DNA of 64,000 nucleotides, taken from Candidatus Hydrogenedentota bacterium. Its GTDB lineage: Bacteria > Hydrogenedentota > Hydrogenedentia > Hydrogenedentales > JAGMZX01. The DNA lies in contig JAKQEQ010000167.1 in the NCBI GenBank assembly GCA_029556545.1, forward strand, positions 1 to 64,000. The letters run 5' to 3'. Made by a program: the position numbers and the translations under genes. The notes under the pieces were generated by a model that did no database searches, had not been told where the DNA came from, and saw nothing but the letters and a program-made list of their open reading frames with translations. Shown here piece after piece: positions 7,608 to 16,261 of this stretch; positions within the stretch are counted from its first letter, which is position 1; each line of letters starts with the position of its first letter.

Positions 7608-7889
7608 TACCGCACTTCAGCGAAATCGCCGCTTTGGCGAGCGCAGGAGTTTCCGAATATGCGCCCTGCATAGCCGAAAGGCTGCGCAGGGCGGTTCTTA
7701 TGTCAGCTTGCAGTTCTGAACGATTGGTTTCGACCCTCCTCTCACTGTCCTTTGCTCATAATGCGGCGAAAACAAGTTGTCTGTTTCAGTGTCAAGCCGA
7801 ACGGCGATGGGGCGCGGAGTGCGAAAGGACAGAGCAGAGTCGCGTGACCTCGGCTTCTGCAATCACAGCGCAAGCTAAGGCAAGGCAGC
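7606..7889. other. spacer between tRNA-Asn and the RecB/IS66 fusion gene
   Basis: The 284 bp inside the left island border hold no supported gene. The reading frames present are antisense continuations or lack ribosome binding sites. I found no obvious IS66 terminal inverted repeat here. Confidence 0.5.
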
Positions 7890-10826
7890 CTATTTCTCTG
7901 ACGATTCGTCTGCTGGCGACGCTTCTGGGTTGCCGGTTGATGACCGACGGCTACGCGCGCGCCGGCTCTCCGCGAAGGCGTAAATGTCCTTTTCGCCCGA
8001 ACGGAGGAAGTCGAGGAAATCCAAGCCCATGTACTTGCACGTTTCGCAAAGGCTCAACAAGACCAAGTAGTCGCGAATGCCTTTCTCCGTCGTGATTCCT
8101 CCGATGACATGACGAAGCGCTGCGAAGGGTTTGACGGCGTGTTCAGCGTTGTTGTTGTTCCACGGGACCCCATCATAGTTGAGAAACGTGAACAGTTTCT
8201 CTCGGTTCTTTTCCAAACGCTCCTTGAACTTCGCCGCTGTCTCGCTCTGCAGGTCGGTTTCGGAGATTCGCCGGTAGAATCGCTTCACAGATGCCAGGTG
8301 CTTCTTCAGAAAGCGGCACTTCAATCCGTACCGATCAATGGTTTCCACTATCGGCTTGAGCAGAGCCGTAAGAGCTAATGCCAGATCTTTCAGTTCCGCA
8401 TCATAGGGGTGCTTCAGGACATCGTCATTCAAGTCTCGAATCAGGTGGATCAAGCACTTTTGCTGTGGACATCGAATTGAATCGTAGGCCGCATAGAAGT
8501 CGGACACCAAAACGCCCTTGAAATCTTTCAACATGGTCTGCAGCAGGTTGCCCTCTCGCGTTTCGCTATAAACGTATGCCACTTCCTGTATGCTTGCGAA
8601 AATCCACACAAACCCTGAGTTTCCTCGAACACTGGCCTTCGTTTCATCGACGTGAAGCAACCGTCCGCTACACAGCTTCTTCAGAATTGCTTCGTAGGCT
8701 CCTCGATATGTCCTGGCCGCTTGCTCTTTGATGCCGTTGGTCGTTTGCCCAGCCGCCAAATCAAATCCGAATAGCCGATTTAGGCACTGGTCAACATGCC
8801 CCTGCGGAAGCCGCAACTCGATGTTCAGATAGATCGCGAGGGCAATGACGTTGGGGCCAAACTTGCCGCGGCCCCAGGTTTTCTCTTGAGATGTGAAGGT
8901 TGCCCCGCAATTTTGGCATCGGTAGTTCTGGAACTGGTAGCAAGTGATCCATCTCTTCAGACCGTACCGCATGAACTTGAGATCGAATACGGTCTTGCTA
9001 AGCTTGGCGTGCTTGATAACGGTAGCCGCGCCACATTTCGGACAGCACCGAGGTCTGGCACACTCGACCGTTTCATTGGGATGCAATACCCGTTGGGGTT
9101 TGCCACTTTGCCTGACCGCGTGGTTCAACCCCTTGTCAGACTTCACATAGACCCGTTCACGTTGGTAATCCCAGTAAGCAGCGTCGTTGATGGTATGCAA
9201 TTCAGGGAATGCAAATTTGTTTCGCCCAAAACCATGCGGGTACTCCCGCTTCAGCTTTGCCGTGTCAACGATCTCGCCGAGGCGGGAGTCTCCCCCCGGA
9301 GGTGCTCTTTGGCCCAATTCAACAAGCGCATGCGTTAACACATCGAGAGCTTCGCAATCCTCGGTGTTGTAGATGAGCAGCGCCTGTTTAGCTGCAGTCG
9401 CTCTTGTGGTTTCCCACTCTTGTCTCCAGGCAACGGTTTGGATTCCGGTCGCAGTGGGATCAGACCATCGAAACCCCATGTGTCCTGCGACTTCTTTCAG
9501 ACTATTTGAGGGGCAAGGAAAGTAGACCTGGGCGAAGACCACAGACAACAGATTTACGGCAGCTTCGATCGTGGTGGTTGCAGCAGAACTTAAACATCGT
9601 TGTCGGTAGCGCTCACGCATTCGTTTCAGAAAGACCGTCTCGTAACTGCCGTAGTGAATCAGCACCGGTTTCTTCACGGCTTGGAGGATGTCAAGGAATT
9701 CCCGCCAAATCTTCCCTTCGTCCTTGACTGTATCCGCCCACAGGCTGTGCTGGACAGCCGATTCGCCATTGCCAATGCGGACGCCGATGAGGTAGTAGAA
9801 ATCGCGGTCGGGCAGGCCCTCGACATCCAGATAGACTGGCGTGCCTTCGAGCTTCAGTTCCAGAGTGCCTACGATGTGTATCTTCTTCTCCCGAATCGCC
9901 AGCGCCTTGAGCGAGTGGTGATACTTCTCCTTCCTATCCCGCAGCCACTTCGGGCGGCGTCGCGGTCGGAACGTATAGGAGAGCTGGGTGACGGTGGAAA
10001 TGCCATTACTGCGTAGTCTCTGACGCTCCTTCGCGCTCATGCCTCCCAGAAGGCTGAGGTCATCCTGCTCCAGTGCCTTTTGCCGACAGCGGGCCTGGAA
10101 CTCGCACTCAGAGCAGTGCCGGTTCAGAACGAGGTCGGGCGGCGTTGGGCTGGACAGCAGCGCGGCAATCTTCCAGAGGCTTTTCCGCACTTCGCCCGCC
10201 AGAGCCTTGATCTTCACCTTGAGCGTTGCGTGGTCCTCGCCGTGAACGATCTTGCCGACGGCGACTCCACGTCCCAGGGCAGCCGATAGCGCGAAGGCGT
10301 CGTAGGCCAGCAACAGACGGTCGTCCTTTCCCAACTTGTTGGCGAAGAGGAAGCGAATGGGGATGAATTGAACCGCCTTGCCCCTGCCTTCGGCGGGCAC
10401 TCGTTCAGTGGCGTGGAGACGAGTCTCGGCAGTAAAGGCGGTCGCCGTCGCATCCGCTTCGTCCCTAGCGGCAGAGGTGACGCGGCTCTGGTCTGACGGT
10501 TGTGAGTTTAGAGTTGCGGGAGGAACGACAGCGGAATGGGGCGCCTGAAGTCGGCCGCCAAGCGGGAGGTCGGGTGCCGTGACTGCGATGTCCACCGCGA
10601 TATGCCACTTGGCGACTTTCAGGTTATCCGCAGGAGGCGAGAGCTCGGAGTCGGTTGGCGGTTTTCGCGCGAGCAGACGTTTGGTTTCGGCAACGCGGTA
10701 AGACTCATTTTGGATTCTTACCCATTCGGCGTAGGTGTGGCCAGCGGGAGCTTCGTTGGTGGCCCGAAGCCAACACTTGGTCGGACATTTCAGAAAGGCT
10801 TCGAAGAGATGTGCCGTTATTCTCAT
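7890..10826 (-). CDS. RecB/Cas4-like nuclease - DnaQ-like exonuclease - IS66-type transposase fusion
   Basis: A single 978-residue protein with four modules. Residues 1-250 are a TM0106-type RecB/Cas4-like nuclease with the iron-sulfur cysteine pattern (KCPTKC near residue 14; HCSECEFQARC near 240) and a low-complexity insert at about 85-150. Residues 345-520 are a predicted DEDD RNase H-like exonuclease (YLDVEGLP, HYGSYE, NTEDCEAL). Then comes a zinc ribbon (CPKCG...CQNCG, about 600-670). Residues 690-950 are an IS66-like DDE transposase core (HVDETKASV, SDFYAAYDSI, and PWNNNNAEHAVKP, the IS66 Asn-rich hallmark). I see no frameshift and no IS66 tnpA/tnpB partners or clear terminal repeats. 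It may be a domesticated or unusual transposase. The ATG at 10826 lacks a good ribosome binding site. Confidence 0.82.
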   Translation of the reverse strand: MRITAHLFEAFLKCPTKCWLRATNEAPAGHTYAEWVRIQNESYRVAETKRLLARKPPTDSELSPPADNLKVAKWHIAVDIAVTAPDLPLGGRLQAPHSAVVPPATLNSQPSDQSRVTSAARDEADATATAFTAETRLHATERVPAEGRGKAVQFIPIRFLFANKLGKDDRLLLAYDAFALSAALGRGVAVGKIVHGEDHATLKVKIKALAGEVRKSLWKIAALLSSPTPPDLVLNRHCSECEFQARCRQKALEQDDLSLLGGMSAKERQRLRSNGISTVTQLSYTFRPRRRPKWLRDRKEKYHHSLKALAIREKKIHIVGTLELKLEGTPVYLDVEGLPDRDFYYLIGVRIGNGESAVQHSLWADTVKDEGKIWREFLDILQAVKKPVLIHYGSYETVFLKRMRERYRQRCLSSAATTTIEAAVNLLSVVFAQVYFPCPSNSLKEVAGHMGFRWSDPTATGIQTVAWRQEWETTRATAAKQALLIYNTEDCEALDVLTHALVELGQRAPPGGDSRLGEIVDTAKLKREYPHGFGRNKFAFPELHTINDAAYWDYQRERVYVKSDKGLNHAVRQSGKPQRVLHPNETVECARPRCCPKCGAATVIKHAKLSKTVFDLKFMRYGLKRWITCYQFQNYRCQNCGATFTSQEKTWGRGKFGPNVIALAIYLNIELRLPQGHVDQCLNRLFGFDLAAGQTTNGIKEQAARTYRGAYEAILKKLCSGRLLHVDETKASVRGNSGFVWIFASIQEVAYVYSETREGNLLQTMLKDFKGVLVSDFYAAYDSIRCPQQKCLIHLIRDLNDDVLKHPYDAELKDLALALTALLKPIVETIDRYGLKCRFLKKHLASVKRFYRRISETDLQSETAAKFKERLEKNREKLFTFLNYDGVPWNNNNAEHAVKPFAALRHVIGGITTEKGIRDYLVLLSLCETCKYMGLDFLDFLRSGEKDIYAFAESRRARSRRSSTGNPEASPADESSEK

Positions 10827-11022
10827 AAGAAACCAGTATATACCTCAAGATGACATCGACTCCTTACGAATGGTACGCTGTTCATTGACGGACGCAGTCC
10901 CGCCGAACGTACCGCGCGCCCGAATGAGCCCGCAAAGGCGTAGCACGGGTTACGGCGTTCATTGTTGTGTTCGGTTCGTTGGTGCGATGATGTGCAGACC
11001 AGCGACCACGGGTAACATCGAA

Positions 11023-12465
11023 ATGAATGCGACTGAAGTGAAACGATTAACAGCGCTGGGCGAAGATAGCAGCCGCCAGTTCAAGGAAGACGTGCGGAAC
11101 GCCGATTCTTTGGCCGCTGAAATGGTGGCGCTGTCGAACAGCGCCGGCGGCGTCATCCTCATTGGCGTGAAGGATAATGGCATGCCCGTTGGATTGTCTC
11201 CGGCTGACGTTCGCCGGGTGAACCAACTTATCAGCAATGCTGCCACGCAGGGCATGCGCGGTCCGATTGTGCCGCGTACAGAGAACGTTCGCGTTGGCAA
11301 GGAACGCATTGTAGTCGTCTTGACGATCCCGGAAGGGCTGGATAAGCCCTATTTCGACCGCCAAGGCGTCATCTGGGTAAAGGCCGGGCCGGACAAACGG
11401 CGAGTCCAATCCAAAGAAGAGCTTCAAAGGCTCTTTCAAGCGGTTGGGCTTGTCTATGCGGATGAGGTACCAACGGAGGCCGGGATGGAACGAGTGTCAC
11501 GTGAACGCCTTCGGGGATTTGTGTCGGAGGTGTTCGGAGAGGACATTCCCGTCAGCCGGGATGAGTTGGCCCGGCTGTTGGAAAATATGAATCTCGCGCG
11601 TGGCGGGAGACTGAATCTGGCGGGGCTGCTCCTGTTCGGCGAACAGCCCCAGTCGGTGAAGCCCGCGTTTGTGGTCAAAGCCGTCCGCTATCCCGGAAGC
11701 GATATTGCCTCGCACACCTATCTGGACATGGAGGATTTCGAAGGAACGCTCTCGGCTCAGTTTGAAGGGGCGTTGGCATTTATCCTTCGGAGCCTACCCA
11801 AGATTCAACAAGAAGGCCGCAGTATCAACTCTCCCGGCAAACTTCCGATCCCGCGCATTGTGTTTGAGGAACTCCTCGTGAATGCGCTCATCCACCGGGA
11901 CTATTTCATCAACGGCGCTGTTCGCGTGTTTGTCTTCGACGACCGCATCGAGATCATAAGCCCAGGATCGCTCCCGAATCATTTGACTGTGGAGAAGGTC
12001 CGCGCGGGAAACTCGATCCTTCGCAACCCGATCTTGGCATCCTTTTCGGCAAAAGGAGTCTTGCCCTACCGGGGTCTCGGCACGGGCATACGCCGGGTTC
12101 TGAAGGAATGGCCCGCAGTGGATTTGGTCGATGACCGGGAAGCGTGCACCTTTACCGCGCGCGTGAGGCTACCGAAGGAACAGAAAACGCCCGCCGCGGC
12201 CAAGAAGAGAAATAAAGGTGCATCTGAACAAGGACGGAATGCACCTATAAATGCACCTTTATCGGGCGTCTTGAACGAGATTCAAGCGTACATACTTGAA
12301 GTGATTTCGGGCAATCCGCACATCTCCTACGATGAATTGGCGGAACGGCTTTCAAAAGACCGAAGCACGGTGATGCGAAACATCGGCAAGCTCAAAGAGA
12401 GGGGAGCGCTTCGGAGAGTGGGTTCCAAGAAAACCGGTCATTGGCAAGTTGTCAATCCAGACTGA
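11023..12465 (+). CDS. Schlafen AlbA_2 / RecG-C-like ATPase regulator with winged helix
   Basis: A 480-residue protein. Residues 1-120 are an AlbA_2 (Schlafen-like) nucleic-acid-binding domain (EDSSRQFKED, SNSAGGVILIGVKDNG). A middle segment leads to a GHKL-type ATP-binding region (FEELLVNALIHRDYF, then DDRIEIISPGSLP, RNPILASF, GLGTGIRR). A C-terminal winged helix (NPHISYDELAERLSKDRSTVMRNIGKLKERGALRR) follows. Such proteins act as transcriptional regulators or as parts of island-borne defence loci; the target is unknown. I chose the ATG at 11023, since upstream in-frame sequence overlaps the divergent fusion gene and has no family similarity. It is transcribed divergently from the fusion gene across about 200 bp. 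Confidence 0.82.
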   Translation: MNATEVKRLTALGEDSSRQFKEDVRNADSLAAEMVALSNSAGGVILIGVKDNGMPVGLSPADVRRVNQLISNAATQGMRGPIVPRTENVRVGKERIVVVLTIPEGLDKPYFDRQGVIWVKAGPDKRRVQSKEELQRLFQAVGLVYADEVPTEAGMERVSRERLRGFVSEVFGEDIPVSRDELARLLENMNLARGGRLNLAGLLLFGEQPQSVKPAFVVKAVRYPGSDIASHTYLDMEDFEGTLSAQFEGALAFILRSLPKIQQEGRSINSPGKLPIPRIVFEELLVNALIHRDYFINGAVRVFVFDDRIEIISPGSLPNHLTVEKVRAGNSILRNPILASFSAKGVLPYRGLGTGIRRVLKEWPAVDLVDDREACTFTARVRLPKEQKTPAAAKKRNKGASEQGRNAPINAPLSGVLNEIQAYILEVISGNPHISYDELAERLSKDRSTVMRNIGKLKERGALRRVGSKKTGHWQVVNPD

Positions 12466-12471
12466 CCACGG

Positions 12472-12924
12472 TCACACGGTTACGATTCCCGCGGCTCTTT
12501 TTTCCAGATCACGGAACGCCTTGAGCTGTTCCTTTGTTCTTGGGAGACGCGTGATGGAACGTAAACGTCGTTCGCTGAAGAAGGCGATGCTCTTGGGCTC
12601 AGAGACGGAGCACAGATTTCGGATAACGGAATCGGGTAGCTTGAGCAAATTGAGGACTTGAGTGATCCGCGCCCGCGTTAGTCCCACCTTCCGTGCGAGG
12701 TCTGATTGATTGTTAACCTCACCCTCTTCCAGCATTCGTTGGAGCGCAAGAGCAAGTCTCGCGGGGCTTACCGGCGTGGCCTTTTCTGGCTTGTTCGGAG
12801 ACGCAATCGTATATATCACATTGCGGTCAGAGGAGTTACAGAAGACCGGCACGATGTGCCAGCCGGCGGCAATGTTTCGCTGTGTTCGCAATACGGGGAC
12901 CCAGACTGTTCTCGCCACCCGCAT
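12472..12924 (-). CDS. ParB/KorB-type HTH protein, recombinase-island companion
   Basis: About 150 residues. The core (VSPARLALALQRMLEEGEVNNQSDLARKVGLTRARITQVLNLLKLP) is a ParB/KorB-like helix-turn-helix. Very similar small proteins commonly follow serine recombinases in tRNA-associated islands, which supports the att-site interpretation here, but no recombinase is left upstream. The start is uncertain: I took the ATG at 12924 (MRVARTVWVPVL). The first 40 residues look spacer-derived, so the functional start may lie further in. The gene is convergent with the 11023-12465 gene, with 6 bp between stops. Confidence 0.65.
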   Translation of the reverse strand: MRVARTVWVPVLRTQRNIAAGWHIVPVFCNSSDRNVIYTIASPNKPEKATPVSPARLALALQRMLEEGEVNNQSDLARKVGLTRARITQVLNLLKLPDSVIRNLCSVSEPKSIAFFSERRLRSITRLPRTKEQLKAFRDLEKRAAGIVTV

Positions 12925-13007
12925 GGGTGGCGTTTGCTTTCGGTGGAGCGGGTGGCCGTTGATCTGCCTGCGGCGGATACGCAGGCCGAAGGTCCGCCGT
13001 AGGCGGA

Positions 13008-13032
13008 TTCGAGTCCTGCTCGCGGAGCCAGA
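13008..13032 (+). repeat. attR-like direct repeat with degenerate tRNA remnant upstream
   Basis: Identical over 25 bp to the tRNA-Asn 3' end. Upstream (about 12930-12960) GGTGGAGCGGGTGGCCGTTG resembles the tRNA D/anticodon region but is interrupted by a CTGCGGCGGATACGCAGG-type palindromic repeat, so this is not a working tRNA gene. Confidence 0.7.
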
Positions 13033-13176
13033 CGATCTCAATCACCCCGTGGGGTGGCTTCTTGTGCCCGGTTATGTGTATGTTCCTTGCTCAGAGGCGA
13101 TGGGCAAGACCTACGTTGGTCAAACCATGAGGCGGAACAACATGTTTCTCAACACCACGTTCCGGCGTTCAAGTTG

Positions 13177-15360
13177 ATGATCACCGCTACGCGCATATGT
13201 GGTTGCATAGCGGCCTGTGTGGTCGCGCTGTCGGGCGCGGCTTCGGCGGGGCCGGATGTGCCGGCGGCGGAGGCGCTGCTGCGGCGGGTGATCCCGGAGC
13301 GCGCGGGGGAGTTCGCGGTGGAGGGCGTACCCGCGGAGGAGGGGCTCGACGTTTTCGAGATCGAGGGGGCGGACGGCCGGGTCACGCTACGTGGCTCATC
13401 CGGCGTTGCGGTCGGCATGGCGCTTCGCGAATATCTCGCGCGATGGTGTAATGCGAGTCTCTCGTTGTGGGGAAGCCAGCTTGACCTGCCGCGTCCCTTG
13501 CCGGAGGTGAGCCCGAAGGTGCGAGTGGTCGTGCCATTTCGGGACCGGTACGCGTTCAACTACTGTTGCTTCAGCTATTCGATGGCCTGGTGGGACTGGC
13601 CGGAATGGGAGCGTGCCATTGACTGGCTCGCCCTGCAGGGCATCAATATGCCCTTGGCCGTTACCGGCCAGGAAGCAATCTGGCAGGCCGTCTACCGCAA
13701 CATGGGTCTGAGCGATGACGAACTCGATGCGTTCTTCGTCGGGCCGGCCTATCTGCCCTTCGGCTGGATGGGCTGTATCGACGGGTGGGGCGGTCCCCTG
13801 TCCGATCACTGGATTGATCGGCATCGCGAACTGCAGCGCAGGATTGTGGCACGGGAGCGGGAACTCGGGATGCGTCCCGCGTTGCAGGGGTTCACGGGCC
13901 ACGTGCCGAGGGCGTTGATGCAGCATTTTCCCGAGGCCACATTTCAGCAGTTGCCCAGTTGGTGCAACTTTCCGCCGACGGTCTTCGTGGACCCGCGGGA
14001 CCCGCTGTTCCAGCGAATCGGGAAGGCTTTCATCGACGAGCAGACCCGGCAGTTCGGCACGGACCACCTCTACGCCGCAGACACCTTTATTGAGATGCCG
14101 CCGCCCAGCAACGAACCGGCTTTTCTCGACGCGATGGGCAAGGCCGTTCACGGCGCGATGACCGCGGCCGACCCGGAGGCGGTCTGGGTGATGCAGGGCT
14201 GGATCTTCTTCAATGCGGCGCATTTCTGGCAGCCGCCGCAGACGGCGGCGCTGCTGGGGTCCGTGCCTCACGGGCGCATGCTGGTGCTCGATTTGTTCTG
14301 CGAGAGCAATCCGGTGTGGGACAAGACGGAGGCCTTTCACGGGCACGACTGGTGCTGGAGCATCGTGCAGAGTTTCGGCGACCAGACCAGCCTGCACGGC
14401 GGGCTGGCCCAGATCGCGCAGGGGCTGGTCGGCGCGGTAAACGATCGCCGGCACGGCAACTTGCGCGGGACGGGCTTCCTCATGGAGGGGTTTGGCCACA
14501 GCCCCGCGGTGTATGACCTCATGGCCGACCTGATGGTGCGTCCGGTTGAACTGAGTCTTCCCGATTGGATACGCGCCTATGCGCGGCGGCGCTACGGCCA
14601 ATCGGTCCCCGCGGCGGAAGACGCCTGGAAGGTTCTGCTGGACACTGTCTACAACGCGCCCAGGCAGTCCAGGTCGCTGGTCTGCTCGCGGCCGGTGCTG
14701 GCGCCGGCGAAATCCCGGGAGAACAGCCCGGATTCTTCGGTGCGGCGGGAGATCGACGCCGCATGGCGCATGCTTCTCGACGCGCGGGAAGCGCTTCGCG
14801 GCAAAGACGCCTACGAGTACGACGTGGTGAACGTGGCCAGGCAGGCGATCGCGAGCCGGGCGCACGAGCCCTACCATCGGCTGGCGGCCGCCTATGCCGC
14901 AGGGAATGCAGCGGGCGTGGCCGAGGCAGGCGCGGAACTTCTGGGGCTTGTGTCGGACCTGGACACGCTTGTCGCGACGCGGCGGGAGTTCCTGTTGGGA
15001 ACGTGGACCGCAAGTGCGCGCCGCTGGGCGAACAATGCGGAAGAAGCCGCCCGTTACGAGTGGAACGCCCGCAACCAGATTACGCTGTGGGGGCCGCCGG
15101 ACGGCGTGCTCGCGGATTACGCGGCGAAGCAGTGGGCGGGACTCTTGCGCGATTTTTACCGGGGCCGCTGGGAACTCTTCGTTCAGCGGGTCCAGGAGTC
15201 ATTGGCCGGGGACACGCCGTGGGACCACGAGGCGTGGAACGCGGAAATCCGCGCATGGGAAGATGCGTGGACGCGCAAGACCGACGCATACCCGACGGCG
15301 CCCGAAGGCGACAGTATCGAAATTGCCTTGCGGCTGCTGGAGAAGTACGGCGGACGTTGA
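13177..15360 (+). CDS. secreted alpha-N-acetylglucosaminidase, GH89 (NAGLU family)
   Basis: Removes terminal alpha-linked GlcNAc, as from mucin O-glycans or heparan sulfate. The ATG at 13177 starts a signal peptide (MITATRICGCIAACVVALSGAASA). The GH89 N-terminal domain is followed by the catalytic barrel with RDRYAFNYCCFSYSMAWWDWPEWERAIDWLALQGINMPLA, PFGWMGCIDGWGGPL, the acid/base glutamate in ADTFIEMPPPSNEP and the nucleophile glutamate in GTGFLMEGFGHSP. An alpha-helical C-terminal domain completes the family architecture. At 727 residues it is full length. It lies just outside the island border and belongs with the other host-glycan hydrolases of this window. Confidence 0.92.
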   Translation: MITATRICGCIAACVVALSGAASAGPDVPAAEALLRRVIPERAGEFAVEGVPAEEGLDVFEIEGADGRVTLRGSSGVAVGMALREYLARWCNASLSLWGSQLDLPRPLPEVSPKVRVVVPFRDRYAFNYCCFSYSMAWWDWPEWERAIDWLALQGINMPLAVTGQEAIWQAVYRNMGLSDDELDAFFVGPAYLPFGWMGCIDGWGGPLSDHWIDRHRELQRRIVARERELGMRPALQGFTGHVPRALMQHFPEATFQQLPSWCNFPPTVFVDPRDPLFQRIGKAFIDEQTRQFGTDHLYAADTFIEMPPPSNEPAFLDAMGKAVHGAMTAADPEAVWVMQGWIFFNAAHFWQPPQTAALLGSVPHGRMLVLDLFCESNPVWDKTEAFHGHDWCWSIVQSFGDQTSLHGGLAQIAQGLVGAVNDRRHGNLRGTGFLMEGFGHSPAVYDLMADLMVRPVELSLPDWIRAYARRRYGQSVPAAEDAWKVLLDTVYNAPRQSRSLVCSRPVLAPAKSRENSPDSSVRREIDAAWRMLLDAREALRGKDAYEYDVVNVARQAIASRAHEPYHRLAAAYAAGNAAGVAEAGAELLGLVSDLDTLVATRREFLLGTWTASARRWANNAEEAARYEWNARNQITLWGPPDGVLADYAAKQWAGLLRDFYRGRWELFVQRVQESLAGDTPWDHEAWNAEIRAWEDAWTRKTDAYPTAPEGDSIEIALRLLEKYGGR

Positions 15361-15432
15361 GGTGCGAGGCGCTGCGTTGCCGCAGGAGCGGCACGGGCTA
15401 TGTGATCACGTCTTCTTCGATTGGAGGAGAAC

Positions 15433-16119
15433 ATGGCAACGCGGACCAATAGCGGTAATGAGTCGCAGACGGAACGGCGCATTGATTGGACAGACCTGAA
15501 GTACGCCGTGTTCGTTGGGGTCGTCTTTGTGGCGGTTAAGCTGGCAGGCGTCATGGCGCCGGCTTGGGAGGTCAGACGGATCACGATCGACGACGTGGCG
15601 TCGGTTCTGACGCTCGGCTATATCGTCGCGCGAGCGCGACGCCAACCCGAGAGGCTGGACGATTGGGGCATCACGACCCGCCTCACGCTTTCGGGTGTGC
15701 TGACAGGAGCCGCGTTACTTCTTCTTGCCGTCGCTATTCCGGCGGCACTCGGCGTCGCGGTAGCCGGGCGCCTCTCGTTCAGACCTTCCTACGTGTCGGA
15801 AATGATCGAGTACATCCCATCCGCGTTTCCGCAACAGTTCTTCCTGTGCTCCGTCGTTCTGGCGACGCTCGCCACGCTGCGGCCGTTCCGGGGCCTTTGG
15901 CAGTTGCCGCTTGCTGTGGGCCTGCTTTTCAGTCTCGCCCACTTCTGGACGCCGGCCCGCATTCCGGGCACCATCGTGCCGATTCAGCTGGTGCTTACGT
16001 TTCCCGCGGGCTTCTTCGCCGCCTTCTACTTTCTGAAGTTCCGGACCATCCTTCCGCTGACGGCCATCCATGCCATCTGCTATCCGCTCCTCCACAACTG
16101 GGTCGAGTCGCATCTGTAA
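15433..16119 (+). CDS. CPBP-like integral membrane protein with altered active site
   Basis: About 228 residues and six or seven hydrophobic segments. GGAGGAG precedes the ATG at 15433 by 3-4 nt. The C-terminal half matches CPBP (CAAX/bacteriocin-processing) intramembrane proteases: FSLAHFWTP and AIHAICYPLLHN give the second and third motifs. The usual EExxxR motif is replaced by FPQQFFLCSV, so the catalytic glutamates are missing. It is therefore probably not an active protease in the classical sense. It lies between GH89 and a methyltransferase without evident coupling. Confidence 0.7.
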   Translation: MATRTNSGNESQTERRIDWTDLKYAVFVGVVFVAVKLAGVMAPAWEVRRITIDDVASVLTLGYIVARARRQPERLDDWGITTRLTLSGVLTGAALLLLAVAIPAALGVAVAGRLSFRPSYVSEMIEYIPSAFPQQFFLCSVVLATLATLRPFRGLWQLPLAVGLLFSLAHFWTPARIPGTIVPIQLVLTFPAGFFAAFYFLKFRTILPLTAIHAICYPLLHNWVESHL

Positions 16120-16261
16120 GCCGCCTCCATGACGGTCTTTCGCGTTGGACAATCCATTGCAGGAACTGGGAAGATGGCGCTTGGCGGTCATCGAACCTGG
16201 AATCGCAGTGGGAGATGGTTGTGGCCGCGAGGGTGTTCGATACCACGCGCGAGAACCTGAT

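Larger units (their letters stand above)
7583..13032. mobile_element. 5.4-kb genomic island integrated at the 3' end of tRNA-Asn
   Basis: A 25-bp perfect direct repeat (7583-7607 and 13008-13032), equal to the T-loop, acceptor stem and CCA of tRNA-Asn, bounds the segment. The content differs from the flanks: a RecB/IS66 fusion gene, a Schlafen/RecG-like regulator, and a small HTH gene of the type that accompanies recombinases in other tRNA islands. The coding sequences are visibly lower in GC than the neighbours. No intact integrase is present, so the element is probably a fixed remnant. The hairpin CACCCC-GT-GGGGTG at 13043-13056 just outside may be the tRNA's original terminator. Confidence 0.72.

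Noticed and set aside
12836..13045. Short minus-strand frame beginning MIEIVWLREQDSNP
   Set aside because: This is the translation of the tRNA 3'-end repeat (att site), not a protein gene.
15421..15433. TTG at 15421 as start of the CPBP-like gene
   Set aside because: The TTG overlaps the GGAGGAG ribosome binding site of the ATG at 15433.
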